A stretch of 64,000 nucleotides of DNA, taken from NCBI GenBank assembly GCA_964560765.1, contig CAZLMG010000009.1, positions 80,847 through 144,846 of the forward strand. Reading direction: 5' to 3'. Position 1 is the stretch's first letter. Every line of letters begins with the position of its first letter. Under the pieces are notes generated by a model. The model saw only the letters and a program-made list of their open reading frames with translations, was not told the DNA's origin and ran no database searches. The position numbers were made by a program, and so were the translations under genes. This DNA is from CAZLMG01 sp964560765. Its GTDB lineage: Bacteria; Bdellovibrionota_B; Oligoflexia; Oligoflexales; CAZLMG01. Below, piece by piece: positions 1 through 8,942 of the stretch.

Positions 1-2
1 AC

Positions 3-350
3 GCAACTAAGCAGCGATGGCAGCCCTATCTTGGCGCGCAATTTTTTCGTGAGCGAGGGGCTCCGCAGATGCAAAAGCTGTGGCGGCAAATGCAATCCAT
101 CCTCGGCAAAAGTTATGCGTCTCAAGACGGGCCCAACGGTATTAGATGGCTAACGAAGGTGCCTCTCACCGAATTCGACGGCGAAGGCGATCCCAAGGGG
201 CTCTGCTCCCCTCCACGTCCTGGCCATGACCTCGTGGTTGGAGCCAAAGCTGCAGCCAACTCACCAGAAATGGCGGAATATCTGCTGGTGGCGGACATTC
301 CGGCCTACTGTCGCAGCCTCGATATCCTTGCATCGCCCGCCACAAAATAG
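3..350 (+). CDS. C-terminal part of an unidentified protein (cut by window edge)
   Basis: The frame starting at base 3 is open from the window edge to a TAG at 348-350, giving about 115 residues with no clear internal start that has a ribosome site. The readable part has a mixed, soluble-looking composition, including FDGEGDPKGLCSPPRPGHDL in the middle and an IPAYCRSLDIL stretch near the end. I do not recognise the family. It lies 44 bp upstream of rpsU on the same strand, so it may be the upstream member of that operon. The reading frame itself is not certain, because a second frame is open from the edge to a stop at 151-153. Confidence 0.45.
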   Translation, partial: ATKQRWQPYLGAQFFRERGAPQMQKLWRQMQSILGKSYASQDGPNGIRWLTKVPLTEFDGEGDPKGLCSPPRPGHDLVVGAKAAANSPEMAEYLLVADIPAYCRSLDILASPATK

Positions 351-394
351 TAAGACCGTCCCCCTTGATTCCAGATATAGGAGATGGAGGTTAC

Positions 395-595
395 ATGCCA
401 GGAATTCGTTTACGAGATGATGAAGGTGTCGAGCGCGCTTTGAAGCGCTTTAAGAAGCAATGTGAAAAAGCGGGTATCGTGACCGATCTAAAGAAGCGCT
501 CACATTTTGAAAAGCCTTCGATTCGTCTCAAGAAAAAATCAATTTCGGCTCGCAAGCGCGCCGTGAAGAAACTGCGAAAGTTTGGTCCGAACTAA
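395..595 (+). CDS. rpsU: 30S ribosomal protein S21
   Basis: This is a 66-residue basic protein of normal S21 length, a component of the small ribosomal subunit that helps initiation. The sequence fits the family: an acidic start (IRLRDDEGVERALKRFKK), a central KAGIVTDLKKRSHFEKPS block and a Lys/Arg-rich C-terminus (RKRAVKKLRKFGPN). The ATG at 395 is preferred to one 30 bp upstream because a GGAGG at 386-390 lies just before it and the family begins at this Met. It opens the rpsU-dnaG-rpoD arrangement, the macromolecular synthesis cluster known from E. coli, and dnaG follows after 48 bp. Confidence 0.96.
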   Translation: MPGIRLRDDEGVERALKRFKKQCEKAGIVTDLKKRSHFEKPSIRLKKKSISARKRAVKKLRKFGPN

Positions 596-643
596 TCGCA
601 AGTTCCGCCGCAACTGATGTAGGCCCCTAGAGGAGACGCACGT

Positions 644-2461
644 TTGTCCGATCTCAACGACGTCAAACTCAGGATTTTAACACAAGTCCCTCTGCGGCAG
701 CTTATCGGCGAGCGCGTCGAATTGTCGAAGCGCTCCAGCTTAACCATGGGCCGCTGCCCTTTCCACGACGACTCCTCACCGAGCTTTGTTGTCTACGACG
801 ACCACTACCATTGCTTTGGCTGCCGAGCCCATGGTGATGCTATCACTTACGTTCGGCACGTCCAAGGCCTGTCATTCGTCGAAGCCCTGCGTTTTTTAGC
901 GCAAAAGTATCAAATTCCTGCACCGGAACTCGATCGCTCCCAGCAAGACGACGTCCAACAGCGACGTATGAGCTCACTCTATCGCGCCATGGCGGCTGCC
1001 CAAGATGTGTTTGTTAGCGACCTACAGACTGACTTGGGTCGAAGCGCTCGCCAATATCTGCTCGACCGCGGCTTTACGACGGAAAGCATCCAGGACTTTG
1101 GCTTTGGGTTTGCACGCGATAGTTTTCACCACGTCATAGAGCAATTGGGACGAAAAGGCTTTCGGCCTGATGATTTGCTGCGCTGCTCCTTGGCTACCAG
1201 TTCCGAAAAGACACAAAGGCCGTTTGCGTTTTTTCGCAGTCGCCTCATGATTCCGATCCGTGATTCGTTCGGCCGCATTATTGGCTTTGGCGGTCGTACT
1301 TTGAGCAACGATCCCGCCAAATATATCAACTCCAAGGAATCCGAACTCTACGATAAATCGCGCACCCTATTTGGTTTGGATCGAGCCAAAGAATCCATCC
1401 GTCGCCGCGACTCGGCGGTCATGGTAGAAGGCTACATGGACGCTATGCAACTTTGGCAGCATGGCTTCCCCGAAACCATTGCCTGCCTTGGCACAGCGCT
1501 AACGCTGCAGCAGCTGACTTTGCTGGCGAATTTCTGCAAACGAGTAACGATCATTTTCGATGGCGATGCCGCCGGCAACAACGCCATGTTGCGCACAGTC
1601 CTGATTGCCCAGCAGGTTCCCCAATTGGAAGTGCGGGTGGCTGTCCTGCCGGAAGGCGACGACCCTGACACTTATGTGCGTAAAGTAGGGCATGACGGAT
1701 TTCGCACGTTTCTCAACAAGGCCGAGAGCCTGCTGGACTTCGCCATCACACGCAAAATCCGAGAAACGCATACTCTGGGCAAGGCGGAGTTGATCGAGAA
1801 TGAACTCTTCCCCTGGGTGCTGCAAGTTCGCGAAGATCTGAAAAAGACCCTACTCCTACAGAGGATTGCCCAACTTTCCGGTATTCCCTTCGCTGGTATC
1901 CAATCCAATTGGCAGCGTTGGCAACACCAGCAACAATCGCAGCCGGCCAACCAGGCCGCACGGGCGGCAACGTCCTCGACCAACGCCCCAACTCGTTCGC
2001 AAGCCGCCGTGAAGTTTACCCAGCGCGAGTTAGAAGTCTTTGGCCACCTGTACTTCGCCGAGCCCAGCGATGTAAATGTCTTCGAGCTTCGCCCCCAGTT
2101 GCTACGATTTTTACAACTGGATGACGCCTATTCCGGATTTCTCGATGAAATCCTCGAGGCCCTGGCTGCGCAAAAAGCTCCACGCAATTGCGATCGAGGC
2201 AGCTGGTTCTGGTCCAGCGACACGCGCATTCAGGGACTGCTGGAGCAGCTTGAACGTCGCGCCGCTGCTTTCTCCACAACCCAGCGACGACGGGCTTTGG
2301 AAACGTTGCTGCGCGCTTACGCACAAACCGAACGAACCGGTGCCCGCTCGCAGCTACGCGCCCAGCTGATGAACGCTGATCCGGAGCAACAGCGCCAAAT
2401 CCTTAGCACTATTGCCGAACTAAACAAAGAAATCGCTGATTTAGAATCTAATAAAAACTAA
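644..2461 (+). CDS. dnaG: DNA primase DnaG
   Basis: This 605-residue primase makes RNA primers for replication. The N-terminal CHC2-type zinc finger has Cys38, His41, Cys57 and Cys60 (CPFH...CFGC). The RNA-polymerase/Toprim core follows, with VEGYMD near residue 265 (catalytic Glu) and FDGDAAG near 304 (metal-binding Asp pair). The last ~150 residues would be the helicase-binding domain and are poorly conserved by eye. The start is TTG at 644, set by AGGAGACG at 631-638. It sits between rpsU and rpoD as in the classical operon. Length is close to that of other bacterial primases (about 580-650). Confidence 0.97.
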   Translation: MSDLNDVKLRILTQVPLRQLIGERVELSKRSSLTMGRCPFHDDSSPSFVVYDDHYHCFGCRAHGDAITYVRHVQGLSFVEALRFLAQKYQIPAPELDRSQQDDVQQRRMSSLYRAMAAAQDVFVSDLQTDLGRSARQYLLDRGFTTESIQDFGFGFARDSFHHVIEQLGRKGFRPDDLLRCSLATSSEKTQRPFAFFRSRLMIPIRDSFGRIIGFGGRTLSNDPAKYINSKESELYDKSRTLFGLDRAKESIRRRDSAVMVEGYMDAMQLWQHGFPETIACLGTALTLQQLTLLANFCKRVTIIFDGDAAGNNAMLRTVLIAQQVPQLEVRVAVLPEGDDPDTYVRKVGHDGFRTFLNKAESLLDFAITRKIRETHTLGKAELIENELFPWVLQVREDLKKTLLLQRIAQLSGIPFAGIQSNWQRWQHQQQSQPANQAARAATSSTNAPTRSQAAVKFTQRELEVFGHLYFAEPSDVNVFELRPQLLRFLQLDDAYSGFLDEILEALAAQKAPRNCDRGSWFWSSDTRIQGLLEQLERRAAAFSTTQRRRALETLLRAYAQTERTGARSQLRAQLMNADPEQQRQILSTIAELNKEIADLESNKN

Positions 2462-2480
2462 TCATGAAAGTAATGGTTAT

Positions 2481-2496
2481 TTTATGCTTGCATAAA
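2481..2496. promoter_or_regulatory. 16-bp perfect inverted repeat between dnaG and rpoD
   Basis: TTTATGC and GCATAAA flank a TT centre, 20 bp after the dnaG stop. The 230-bp gap to rpoD is AT-rich and is the likely place for an rpoD-specific promoter. The repeat could be a repressor or activator site. It lacks a GC-rich stem and a T-tract, so it is a poor intrinsic terminator. Nearby -35/-10-like hexamers (TTGCAT at 2488, ATATGT at 2511) are too weak to call. Confidence 0.45.
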
Positions 2497-2691
2497 GTGG
2501 CTCATTTGGGATATGTGGCACATCCTGGAGTTGTTTTGTGTATTTTTGCTGTGATACCTGGACAATTCCGGTAATCTCATCGCCCGTATCACGCAGATAT
2601 GCGGACGGATTCGCAGCTTGGAACGGACTCACTTATCGTTTCCCTGGCTGCAAGTCACGTGTCCGCCCATCATCGAGAGGAACGCACGCGT

Positions 2692-5100
2692 ATGGCTAAG
2701 AAGAAGGCTGCAAAGACTGTAACAAAGGCGAAAGCCCCGAGCGCCCCGAAGGCGAGTTCGAAGGGATCTTCGTCCAAGAACAAGCCAAATAAAGCCACGC
2801 GTAGCGCTAAGCTGCCTGCTGCAAGCAAGGCCAAAGCCAAGCCGGCGGCAAAGTCGTCCGCCAGCAGCATTAGCAAATTGAGCTCGGTTGCTCGTAAGTT
2901 GGCCGCTTCTCTCGCTACCAAAGGCACTGCTAGCAGCAAGAAGAAAGCTGCACCCGCGAAGAAGGTCGCTAAAAAGGCGACTCCGGCGCGCAAGCCTGCG
3001 GCTGCTAAGCCCGCTGCCAAAAAGAAGGCAACGAAAAAAGTCGAAGCTCGCGCGCCCATCGCCAAGAAGACGGCTCGCAAGGTTGTCGCCAAGGCTCCCG
3101 TCGAAAAAAAGGCCGCAAATAAAGCCAAGGAAAAGGAAGCCGCTGCACTCGCCAAGAAGGAGGCCGCTGCCGCCAAGATTGCCGAAAAATTAGCGGCAAA
3201 AGCTGCGAAAATTGCCGCCAAAGAGGCAGCAAAGGCGGCGGAAGAAGAAGCGCGGGTACCGAAAAAGCGCGGCCGTCGGCAAACTTTTGGTATCACCGCA
3301 AAAAATAAGTTGATCGCGACCTTGAAAAAGCAAGCGAAGCAACGTGGCGAGCTGACTTTCGATGACGTGCGCCGTGCAATTCCCGAACAATACCTGACCC
3401 CAGAAGCGGTCAGCGAAGTTGTTGCTGGACTTCGTTCCAAGAAGGTTCAGCTGGTCGAGCCAGGTCCAGCTCCGCGCGAGCGAGGAGAAGGTCGCTCTAT
3501 TGAAGGTGCAACTCGTGGGGACTTTGAATTGGACGAAGTCCCCGTACTCGATGAGGAACTCGACACCGAAGCGGCCGCCGAGGATTCGGATGAAGTCGTT
3601 GTTGCCGATGAAGAGAAGCCGGTAGCTGAAGTCACTTCTGATTCTGCACTCGGCAAATCCAACGACCCCGTGCGCATTTACCTGCGCAAAATGGGCAGCG
3701 TCGCTCTCTTGTCGCGTGAAGGCGAAGTTGTCATCGCCAAGAAAATTGAAAATGAAGAGAACAATATTCTGCAGCGCGTCTTGCGCTTGCCCCTCGGCCG
3801 CGAAGCCGTTGTCGATATGGCCCGACGCTTTGTCGCCGACGAAGTCCGCATGAAGATGTTCATCAAAGGGTTTGATGACGACGAAGCCTCTTCGAACGAA
3901 CAAGAGCACGCCGAGAAAGTTCGCGAGCAGACAAAAGAATTCCTGAAGATCTACGATAAGTTTGAGGCTTTGGCTAAGACTCCTGCCGCAAAAATGGCAG
4001 CGAAAGACCAGGCAAAACTCGTCGAGCTTGAGGAAAAGGTCTTTGGCGCCCTGCGAGATCTCAATATCAACCGCAAACTGTTGCTAAACACCATCGATCG
4101 CCTTGCGGAATACGCCAATACCATTCGTGAAGCCCGGCAAGACATGGCTTACTACTCTCGCCGTATGGACACCGCCGAGGATGAGTTGGCGAAGCACATC
4201 GCCGCATCTCCTGACGTGCCGTTTGGCAAGGCAGGTGACCGTGAATGGCAGCGCGTAGTGCGTAACTTCCAAGCGGCGCAAGATGCGATTCGTCGTTGCT
4301 TTGAAGAGAGCAAACTCGACGCCAGTGAAATCACCGCCGCTTACGCCGAACTTGCCGACCTACGTATGCGCGCCGAGGCCGCAAAGCGTGAGTTGGTCGA
4401 AGCAAACTTGCGCTTGGTGGTTTCCATCGCCAAGAAATACACCAACCGTGGCCTACAATTCCTGGATCTCATTCAGGAAGGAAATATCGGCTTGATGAAG
4501 GCCGTCGAGAAATTCGAGTATCGTCGGGGTTATAAATTCTCCACGTATGCGACGTGGTGGATTCGCCAAGCAATCACTCGCGCCATCGCCGACCAGGCAC
4601 GCACGATCCGAATTCCCGTACATATGATTGAAACCATCAATAAGCTGATCCGCACCAGCCGCTATCTCGTCCAGGAAATGGGACGTGAACCGACTCCAGA
4701 AGAGATCGCGGCACGCATGGAAATGTCTGTGGATAAAGTTCGCAAGGTCTTGAAGATCGCTGTTGAGCCAATTTCCCTGGAAACTCCCATCGGCGAGGAA
4801 GAGGACAACCATATTGGCGATTTCTTGGAAGATAAGTCGCAGTCTAGCCCGTCTGACGCCGTGCTAGACCAGAGCCTATCAGAACAAACCTCCAAAGCGC
4901 TGGCGACTCTCACCCCACGTGAAGAGAAAGTACTACGGATGCGCTTTGGCATTGGTGAGAAGAGCGACCATACGCTTGAGGAAGTAGGACAGAACTTTGA
5001 CGTGACGCGCGAGCGTATCCGGCAGATTGAGGCCAAGGCTCTGCGCAAGCTCAGGCATCCGGCCCGCAGCAAGAAATTGCGAGCGTTCATCGAGTCCTAG
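2692..5100 (+). CDS. rpoD: RNA polymerase primary sigma factor RpoD with Lys/Ala-rich N-terminal tail
   Basis: This is the housekeeping sigma-70 factor, 802 residues. Residues 1-188 are almost entirely Lys, Ala, Ser, Pro and Thr (repeated AKK/KAA/AAKP units) and resemble histone H1 or AlgP tails. Region 1.1 follows (about 198-260), then an acidic linker, region 1.2 from about 324 (NDPVRIYLRKMG), the large non-conserved region, region 2 from about 567 (ANLRLVVSIAKKY, DLIQEGNIGLMKAVEKF, YATWWIRQAI), region 3, and region 4 near 739-800 with the HTH VTRERIRQIEAKALRKLRHP. The ATG at 2692 is chosen because GAGAGG at 2675-2680 precedes it. An in-frame ATG at 2599 would add 31 non-conserved residues. 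The tail makes it longer than E. coli RpoD (613). Confidence 0.97.
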   Translation: MAKKKAAKTVTKAKAPSAPKASSKGSSSKNKPNKATRSAKLPAASKAKAKPAAKSSASSISKLSSVARKLAASLATKGTASSKKKAAPAKKVAKKATPARKPAAAKPAAKKKATKKVEARAPIAKKTARKVVAKAPVEKKAANKAKEKEAAALAKKEAAAAKIAEKLAAKAAKIAAKEAAKAAEEEARVPKKRGRRQTFGITAKNKLIATLKKQAKQRGELTFDDVRRAIPEQYLTPEAVSEVVAGLRSKKVQLVEPGPAPRERGEGRSIEGATRGDFELDEVPVLDEELDTEAAAEDSDEVVVADEEKPVAEVTSDSALGKSNDPVRIYLRKMGSVALLSREGEVVIAKKIENEENNILQRVLRLPLGREAVVDMARRFVADEVRMKMFIKGFDDDEASSNEQEHAEKVREQTKEFLKIYDKFEALAKTPAAKMAAKDQAKLVELEEKVFGALRDLNINRKLLLNTIDRLAEYANTIREARQDMAYYSRRMDTAEDELAKHIAASPDVPFGKAGDREWQRVVRNFQAAQDAIRRCFEESKLDASEITAAYAELADLRMRAEAAKRELVEANLRLVVSIAKKYTNRGLQFLDLIQEGNIGLMKAVEKFEYRRGYKFSTYATWWIRQAITRAIADQARTIRIPVHMIETINKLIRTSRYLVQEMGREPTPEEIAARMEMSVDKVRKVLKIAVEPISLETPIGEEEDNHIGDFLEDKSQSSPSDAVLDQSLSEQTSKALATLTPREEKVLRMRFGIGEKSDHTLEEVGQNFDVTRERIRQIEAKALRKLRHPARSKKLRAFIES

Positions 5101-5117
5101 TCGTTTGCTTGATATCG

Positions 5118-5158
5118 CAGAGGTTGCAGGGGATCCTTAGATTCCTCCGCAGCCTCTG
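5118..5158. terminator. Imperfect hairpin between convergent rpoD and lipoprotein gene
   Basis: A long stem with G-U wobbles forms from CAGAGGTTGC / GCAGCCTCTG and continues inwards through GGGGATC / GATTCCT around a short CTTA-type loop. It lies 18 bp after the rpoD stop and overlaps the last codons of the minus-strand gene that ends at 5137. No strong T-tract follows on either side, so its role as a two-way terminator is an inference from position and stem. Confidence 0.5.
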
Positions 5159-5877
5159 TCTTTCACCCAATTATCCAAAGTACACGGCGAGCCCGTCATC
5201 TTGAGATTCAAGATGGTGATGGATTTTGCTTCGTTAACCGAAAAGAGCAGAATGATGTCGTCGGTACTGTGATAGTCACCGGCGTCATGATGGACCCCAT
5301 TCTCATAACCAAACGCCACCGACGCTCCCGGCTGCGCTAGGCCCATCATTTGCGATGAATTCGCCTGCGGAGTATGAACCTGTCCATCCGAGTTGGCGCG
5401 GAGATCGAGAGCACAATCGAAACCCTTGCGACAATAGCCATCGAGTACAGTTGAATTACCCTTGTTTGCTGGACGCCATGACTGCCAAGTGCCGTCGGGC
5501 TTTTTGAAGTCTATAACAACATCATCGTGACTACCATCCACACGCAATGCGGTTACCGTAATCGCCGCATTGTTATCGATGGTGATTTCGCCAGTGCCAA
5601 TGTTGATTTCACCACCACCGTTAGGATTGATGATCGTTCCCGGACCCATGGTAATCGGACCGCCGCTAGCGGTGCCGCCGCCCTGATTGATCAATTCAGG
5701 ATTCAATGAACCGTATTGCTGCGGGTTGTTGCCCGCGCCATTCGCCGAGCCGTTGCCTCCATCGCGGAAGCGACCGCTGCCACCGCTACCCATTCCCAAA
5801 AATCCCGATTCAGAACATGATGTTAAGAAGAGGGCCAGGATAACGCTCTGGCTCATGGCGGAATGGTTAAGGCTCAT
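5137..5877 (-). CDS. Gly/Asn-rich exported lipoprotein, function unknown
   Basis: This 246-residue protein begins with a short signal peptide ending in a lipobox (FLTSC, Cys21), so it should be lipidated and placed in the outer membrane or periplasm. Residues 28-110 are a low-complexity stretch rich in Gly, Asn, Ile and Thr that looks like a flexible or beta-helical stalk. The C-terminal ~130 residues form a more ordinary domain (ITVTALRVDGSHDDVVIDF, then a paired-Cys ending SPCTLDNWVKDRGCGG) with four Cys that could form disulfides. The start at 5877 has AAGGAG seven bases upstream. It is divergent from the MazG-like gene and convergent with rpoD. I do not recognise the family. Confidence 0.75.
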   Translation of the reverse strand: MSLNHSAMSQSVILALFLTSCSESGFLGMGSGGSGRFRDGGNGSANGAGNNPQQYGSLNPELINQGGGTASGGPITMGPGTIINPNGGGEINIGTGEITIDNNAAITVTALRVDGSHDDVVIDFKKPDGTWQSWRPANKGNSTVLDGYCRKGFDCALDLRANSDGQVHTPQANSSQMMGLAQPGASVAFGYENGVHHDAGDYHSTDDIILLFSVNEAKSITILNLKMTGSPCTLDNWVKDRGCGGI

Positions 5878-6039
5878 TTCTTTCTCCTTGAAGGTCCGGC
5901 CTTTTGTTTATCGGCAATTCTAGGTAGAAACTTGAGAATAGAAAAACATCACGCAGTATCCGTTGTATTCACTGAATGTTGCGTCGCGATCAACTGCCTT
6001 TTTTTTCTGCCTGATTTCATCTTGGACCGAGGAAAAACG

Positions 6040-6396
6040 ATGCTGGATCTAAAAAAGCTGAAGGAATTTCAGCGTCAATTTGTCAAAGAGCGTGAATGGG
6101 AGCAATTCCACACTCCCAAGAACTTGGTCATGGCTTTGGCTGGCGAAAGTGGCGAGCTTCTGGAAATTTTTCAGTGGCTGCGTGATACGGAAGCGCAAGA
6201 GATCATGAACTCGCAGAGCCAGAATGAAAAAATTCAGGATGAGTTGGCGGACATTTTCTTTTACCTGGTTCGCCTTAGTGATGTGCTAGGCGTCGATCTC
6301 GAGGCTGCATTTTGGAATAAGATGCGCAAGAACGCCGAAAAGTACCCGGTGCATTTGGCCAAAGGCAAGGCTACGAAGTACACCGATCTAAAGTGA
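6040..6396 (+). CDS. MazG-like nucleotide pyrophosphohydrolase
   Basis: This 118-residue protein has the all-alpha NTP pyrophosphatase signature. A first Glu cluster (GESGELLEIFQW) is followed after about 25 residues by DELADIFFYLVRLSDVLGVD, giving the EXXE...EXXD magnesium site. Length and layout match the small dCTP-pyrophosphatase (DCTPP1/RS21-C6) type that cleaves non-canonical or surplus dNTPs to the monophosphate and PPi. The start at 6040 is set by CGAGGAAA at 6028-6035; the long upstream open extension is not protein-like. Its last 9 bases overlap the end of the convergent ATP-grasp gene. The exact substrate cannot be read from sequence. Confidence 0.88.
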   Translation: MLDLKKLKEFQRQFVKEREWEQFHTPKNLVMALAGESGELLEIFQWLRDTEAQEIMNSQSQNEKIQDELADIFFYLVRLSDVLGVDLEAAFWNKMRKNAEKYPVHLAKGKATKYTDLK

Positions 6397-7758
6397 TCCA
6401 TCTTCTTCGATAAGGAATGGAGCTAGACCGCCCCCTGTCCCAATATTGACGATCGGCGATGGGGAGATACGACTAACTCCACCCGTGCATATGCGGGCAG
6501 CTCGCGTATTCAGAAAGATGGAGGCGTCGTACCAAGCATCCCACTCGGTCAAGCCTGAAGCGGTCAAAACCGGTGTTCTTCGCTGTGCTCCCGACATCCT
6601 CTCTTGCGCGATCCACAAACTCTGGTCGTCCTCTACAGCCCAGCGAAAGAATTCTGCCGCTGTCGTTGTCTCGCTCTTTCCCCTCAGCGCTCCCAGACGG
6701 CGCTGCACCGTCTCGGCGTGCCATTCATCGCCCATGATCACTTGGTGCCCTCCATAACCGACGCTGCGCTTGAACACCATCTTGGTCCATCGGTCCTGCA
6801 GTGCCTCAAGCGTTGCGCCTCCGAGTGACAGTATTCGACTCCAGGGTACTCGTCGTTGGATAGCATCGATCTCCCTTCGATCCAATCCCACGAGCTTACG
6901 CAGATCCGCTTCGCTAGCGATGTGGCTCACCAAAGCCAGGAAAGCTTTGGCTTCATAATGCGCACTCATGGGATTGTAGACATGGCTTTCGCGATTATGT
7001 TTCAAAGGCTGGCTGAGTGGGTGCCCCTCCAGCCGCCAGGCAAAGATGTGCCTGTAGACAATGTCGATTGGCTCACCACCAACACGCCATGCACCGCCCT
7101 CGCGCAGCAAGGTGTCAGGAGTGGCCAAAAATGTCTCGACTCCAGCTCGCCTCCACTCTTGCACATACCACTTCAGCTCGCCCAGTTGACTATCTCCAGC
7201 TCGGTGCAAGATCGCGATCCGCGGCGAGCTCTGGACGCCCCCATCTAGCTGATAGATCGCACGCAAACTCTGCAATAGCTCGTTGGTGTTGCTCTGCATC
7301 GCTGCACTCCCCAAGGTACCACCGGCGGCCGACCAGGCTTGCAGCACATTGTCGCTGTAGGCCTGCATCGCGGGAATGGTGCAGTTGACCTCAATGATCT
7401 TAATCTCCTCCCCATGCCAGAAAAGATCCATGCGCAAGGTTGCGTGCCCCCAAGAGGCCGATGGGGCGCAAAGTGCAGCCTCGACTTCAAGAGGAGAAAG
7501 GCCAGCCAAAACCTTCGCGCGCAACGTCGCCTGCTCAGCAGCATGCAACCAAGACATCACCTTGGGAAATGCACTTATAACCGCGTGCGCATCTTTCACG
7601 AGGTCGTTCCAATGACGACGCGTAACTCGAGTTGGCGTCAGCGCCGCAGGTATAGGGAGCCAACTTGCGGCATCTTGCTGAAACACGGCGACTCGTCGCG
7701 ATCTAAGTTCTTCAGCATACGCACGTGGGTCAATTTTATGTTCCATCGACATCCGCAT
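6388..7758 (-). CDS. ATP-grasp-like protein (circularly permuted type), function unknown
   Basis: This 456-residue soluble protein resembles the circularly permuted ATP-grasp / glutathionylspermidine-synthase-like group. It has an acidic metal-site motif (IKIIEVNCTIPAMQAYSDN) near residue 125, a Rossmann-like strand (RIAILHRAGDSQLGE), NPMSAHYEAKAF near 265, WTKMVFKRSVGYGGHQVIM near 325 (the nucleotide-binding Lys and Gly loop) and an arginine/glycine-rich ending (RICTGGVSRISPSPIVNIGTG). Such enzymes join a carboxylate to an amine or thiol using ATP, but the substrate here is unknown. Three Met codons (7758, 7752, 7746) are possible starts and none has a good ribosome site. The family call is by motif only. 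Confidence 0.7.
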   Translation of the reverse strand: MRMSMEHKIDPRAYAEELRSRRVAVFQQDAASWLPIPAALTPTRVTRRHWNDLVKDAHAVISAFPKVMSWLHAAEQATLRAKVLAGLSPLEVEAALCAPSASWGHATLRMDLFWHGEEIKIIEVNCTIPAMQAYSDNVLQAWSAAGGTLGSAAMQSNTNELLQSLRAIYQLDGGVQSSPRIAILHRAGDSQLGELKWYVQEWRRAGVETFLATPDTLLREGGAWRVGGEPIDIVYRHIFAWRLEGHPLSQPLKHNRESHVYNPMSAHYEAKAFLALVSHIASEADLRKLVGLDRREIDAIQRRVPWSRILSLGGATLEALQDRWTKMVFKRSVGYGGHQVIMGDEWHAETVQRRLGALRGKSETTTAAEFFRWAVEDDQSLWIAQERMSGAQRRTPVLTASGLTEWDAWYDASIFLNTRAARICTGGVSRISPSPIVNIGTGGGLAPFLIEEDGSL

Positions 7759-7862
7759 ATTGTCTAATCTTGTTATCGATCGGCGGTTACCTGCGGCTTG
7801 CGGCCACAGATTTGCAGTACATGTTACAATAACTGCCAGAACGATAAAGGGTTCAATACGTC

Positions 7863-8909
7863 ATGCTAACTCAACCAGCTGCGTTCATCTGTCGGTTGCT
7901 GCCGCTACTGGCAATAGCACTAAATGCAGATTACACGACGTCGCTAGCTCTGGCCCAGTCCCTGCGCCAGAGCGGGACCATGCCCACGCACGGCTTTGCT
8001 CGCCATTGTTTGTCACTGAGCCCGATTTGCCCAGGCACCGGCGGAAATTCAACGTCGCTGGAGTTAGGCTTCAACCAGCAGATGAAGACGCTGATTCCGG
8101 GCAACGAGTTCACAGCCGATCGACACCTCTCGTCGCAGACATTCGCAGGACTGTTTCGAACCTCATTTTCGGGCCTGCAACTCGCTTTGCACGCCGATCG
8201 CCAAGAGATTATGGACGAGGAAGCGAGTTCTGATGATGAAGAAGTGGCAACCCTTTCCTCCCTCAACCCGAATCTATCGTTTAGCCTAACTTCTGGCTTT
8301 CGCTTCGGAATCGGTGTGCACCGGGTACAGGTTAAGAGCAGCGGCATGGCCGGGCAGGAAATCGACGGCACTCTCCTGGCGTGGACGGCGGGAATTCATC
8401 TGGGCGACGCAGAATCGAAGTTAGATGTCTTCTACATCGCGCCCTTCCGCGGCAAGGTGGACAGCGTGGGCGAGAGTCTGGTGGCCACGGCAACGGGAGT
8501 CGTGGGTATGAGTGCGGCCTGGTCCGCTTTGGGCGGCAAGCTTGGCGGCAGTCTTCAGCTGCTGCAACACCCGTCCGAGAGCGACAGTATTCCCATCTCG
8601 ATTTTCGAGAGCCGCTCCTTTCAAGCTGGCGATGCCCTCATGGGAGTTGGTTACGAAAAGGCAGTCGGCAGCAGTAAGACATTGCGGGTAGCCATCTTGC
8701 GGCAGTCGATCTGGGAGAGCGAAAACCGAACGGTCGATCTTGAGGATGATGCCCCGCAATATGTGGGCAAAGTCGCCCTAGGGATCGCTAACGGTGCCGT
8801 TGAGTCTGCGTTAGGCCTCAACCTGTTCTTCCGCGACGCGGCGAACGATGATGACGACATGAAGGTTGTAAACAAGGAAATTTACGGCTGGCTGGCCTTG
8901 CCGCTGTAG
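7863..8909 (+). CDS. Predicted exported beta-barrel-like protein, function unknown
   Basis: This is a 348-residue protein with an N-terminal signal peptide (hydrophobic run to about residue 31, cleavage near ALAQS). The remainder alternates short amphipathic beta strands rich in Gly, Ser and aromatic residues, for example LNPNLSFSLTSGFRFGIGVHRVQV and DGTLLAWTAGIHLGD, with an acidic loop (EEASSDDEE). This suits an outer-membrane barrel or a surface beta protein. There is no strong ribosome site; AAAGGG lies 13 bp before the ATG. It stands alone between a divergent ATP-grasp gene and a convergent MobA-like gene. The family was not recognised. Confidence 0.7.
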   Translation: MLTQPAAFICRLLPLLAIALNADYTTSLALAQSLRQSGTMPTHGFARHCLSLSPICPGTGGNSTSLELGFNQQMKTLIPGNEFTADRHLSSQTFAGLFRTSFSGLQLALHADRQEIMDEEASSDDEEVATLSSLNPNLSFSLTSGFRFGIGVHRVQVKSSGMAGQEIDGTLLAWTAGIHLGDAESKLDVFYIAPFRGKVDSVGESLVATATGVVGMSAAWSALGGKLGGSLQLLQHPSESDSIPISIFESRSFQAGDALMGVGYEKAVGSSKTLRVAILRQSIWESENRTVDLEDDAPQYVGKVALGIANGAVESALGLNLFFRDAANDDDDMKVVNKEIYGWLALPL

Positions 8910-8942
8910 TGATTCACGGTCAATTCAGTCCCAGGACCACAC

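Noticed and set aside
2670..3440. Open frame of 256 residues on the minus strand opposite the rpoD tail
   Set aside because: It mirrors the Lys/Ala codon repeats of RpoD; no ribosome site and an artefact-like composition of Ala, Phe and Leu.
3190..3909. Minus-strand 239-residue frame inside rpoD
   Set aside because: Lies wholly opposite strongly conserved sigma regions, with no ribosome site.
6388..6396. 9-bp overlap of MazG-like and ATP-grasp gene ends
   Set aside because: Short convergent 3' overlaps are common in compact genomes and need no special explanation.
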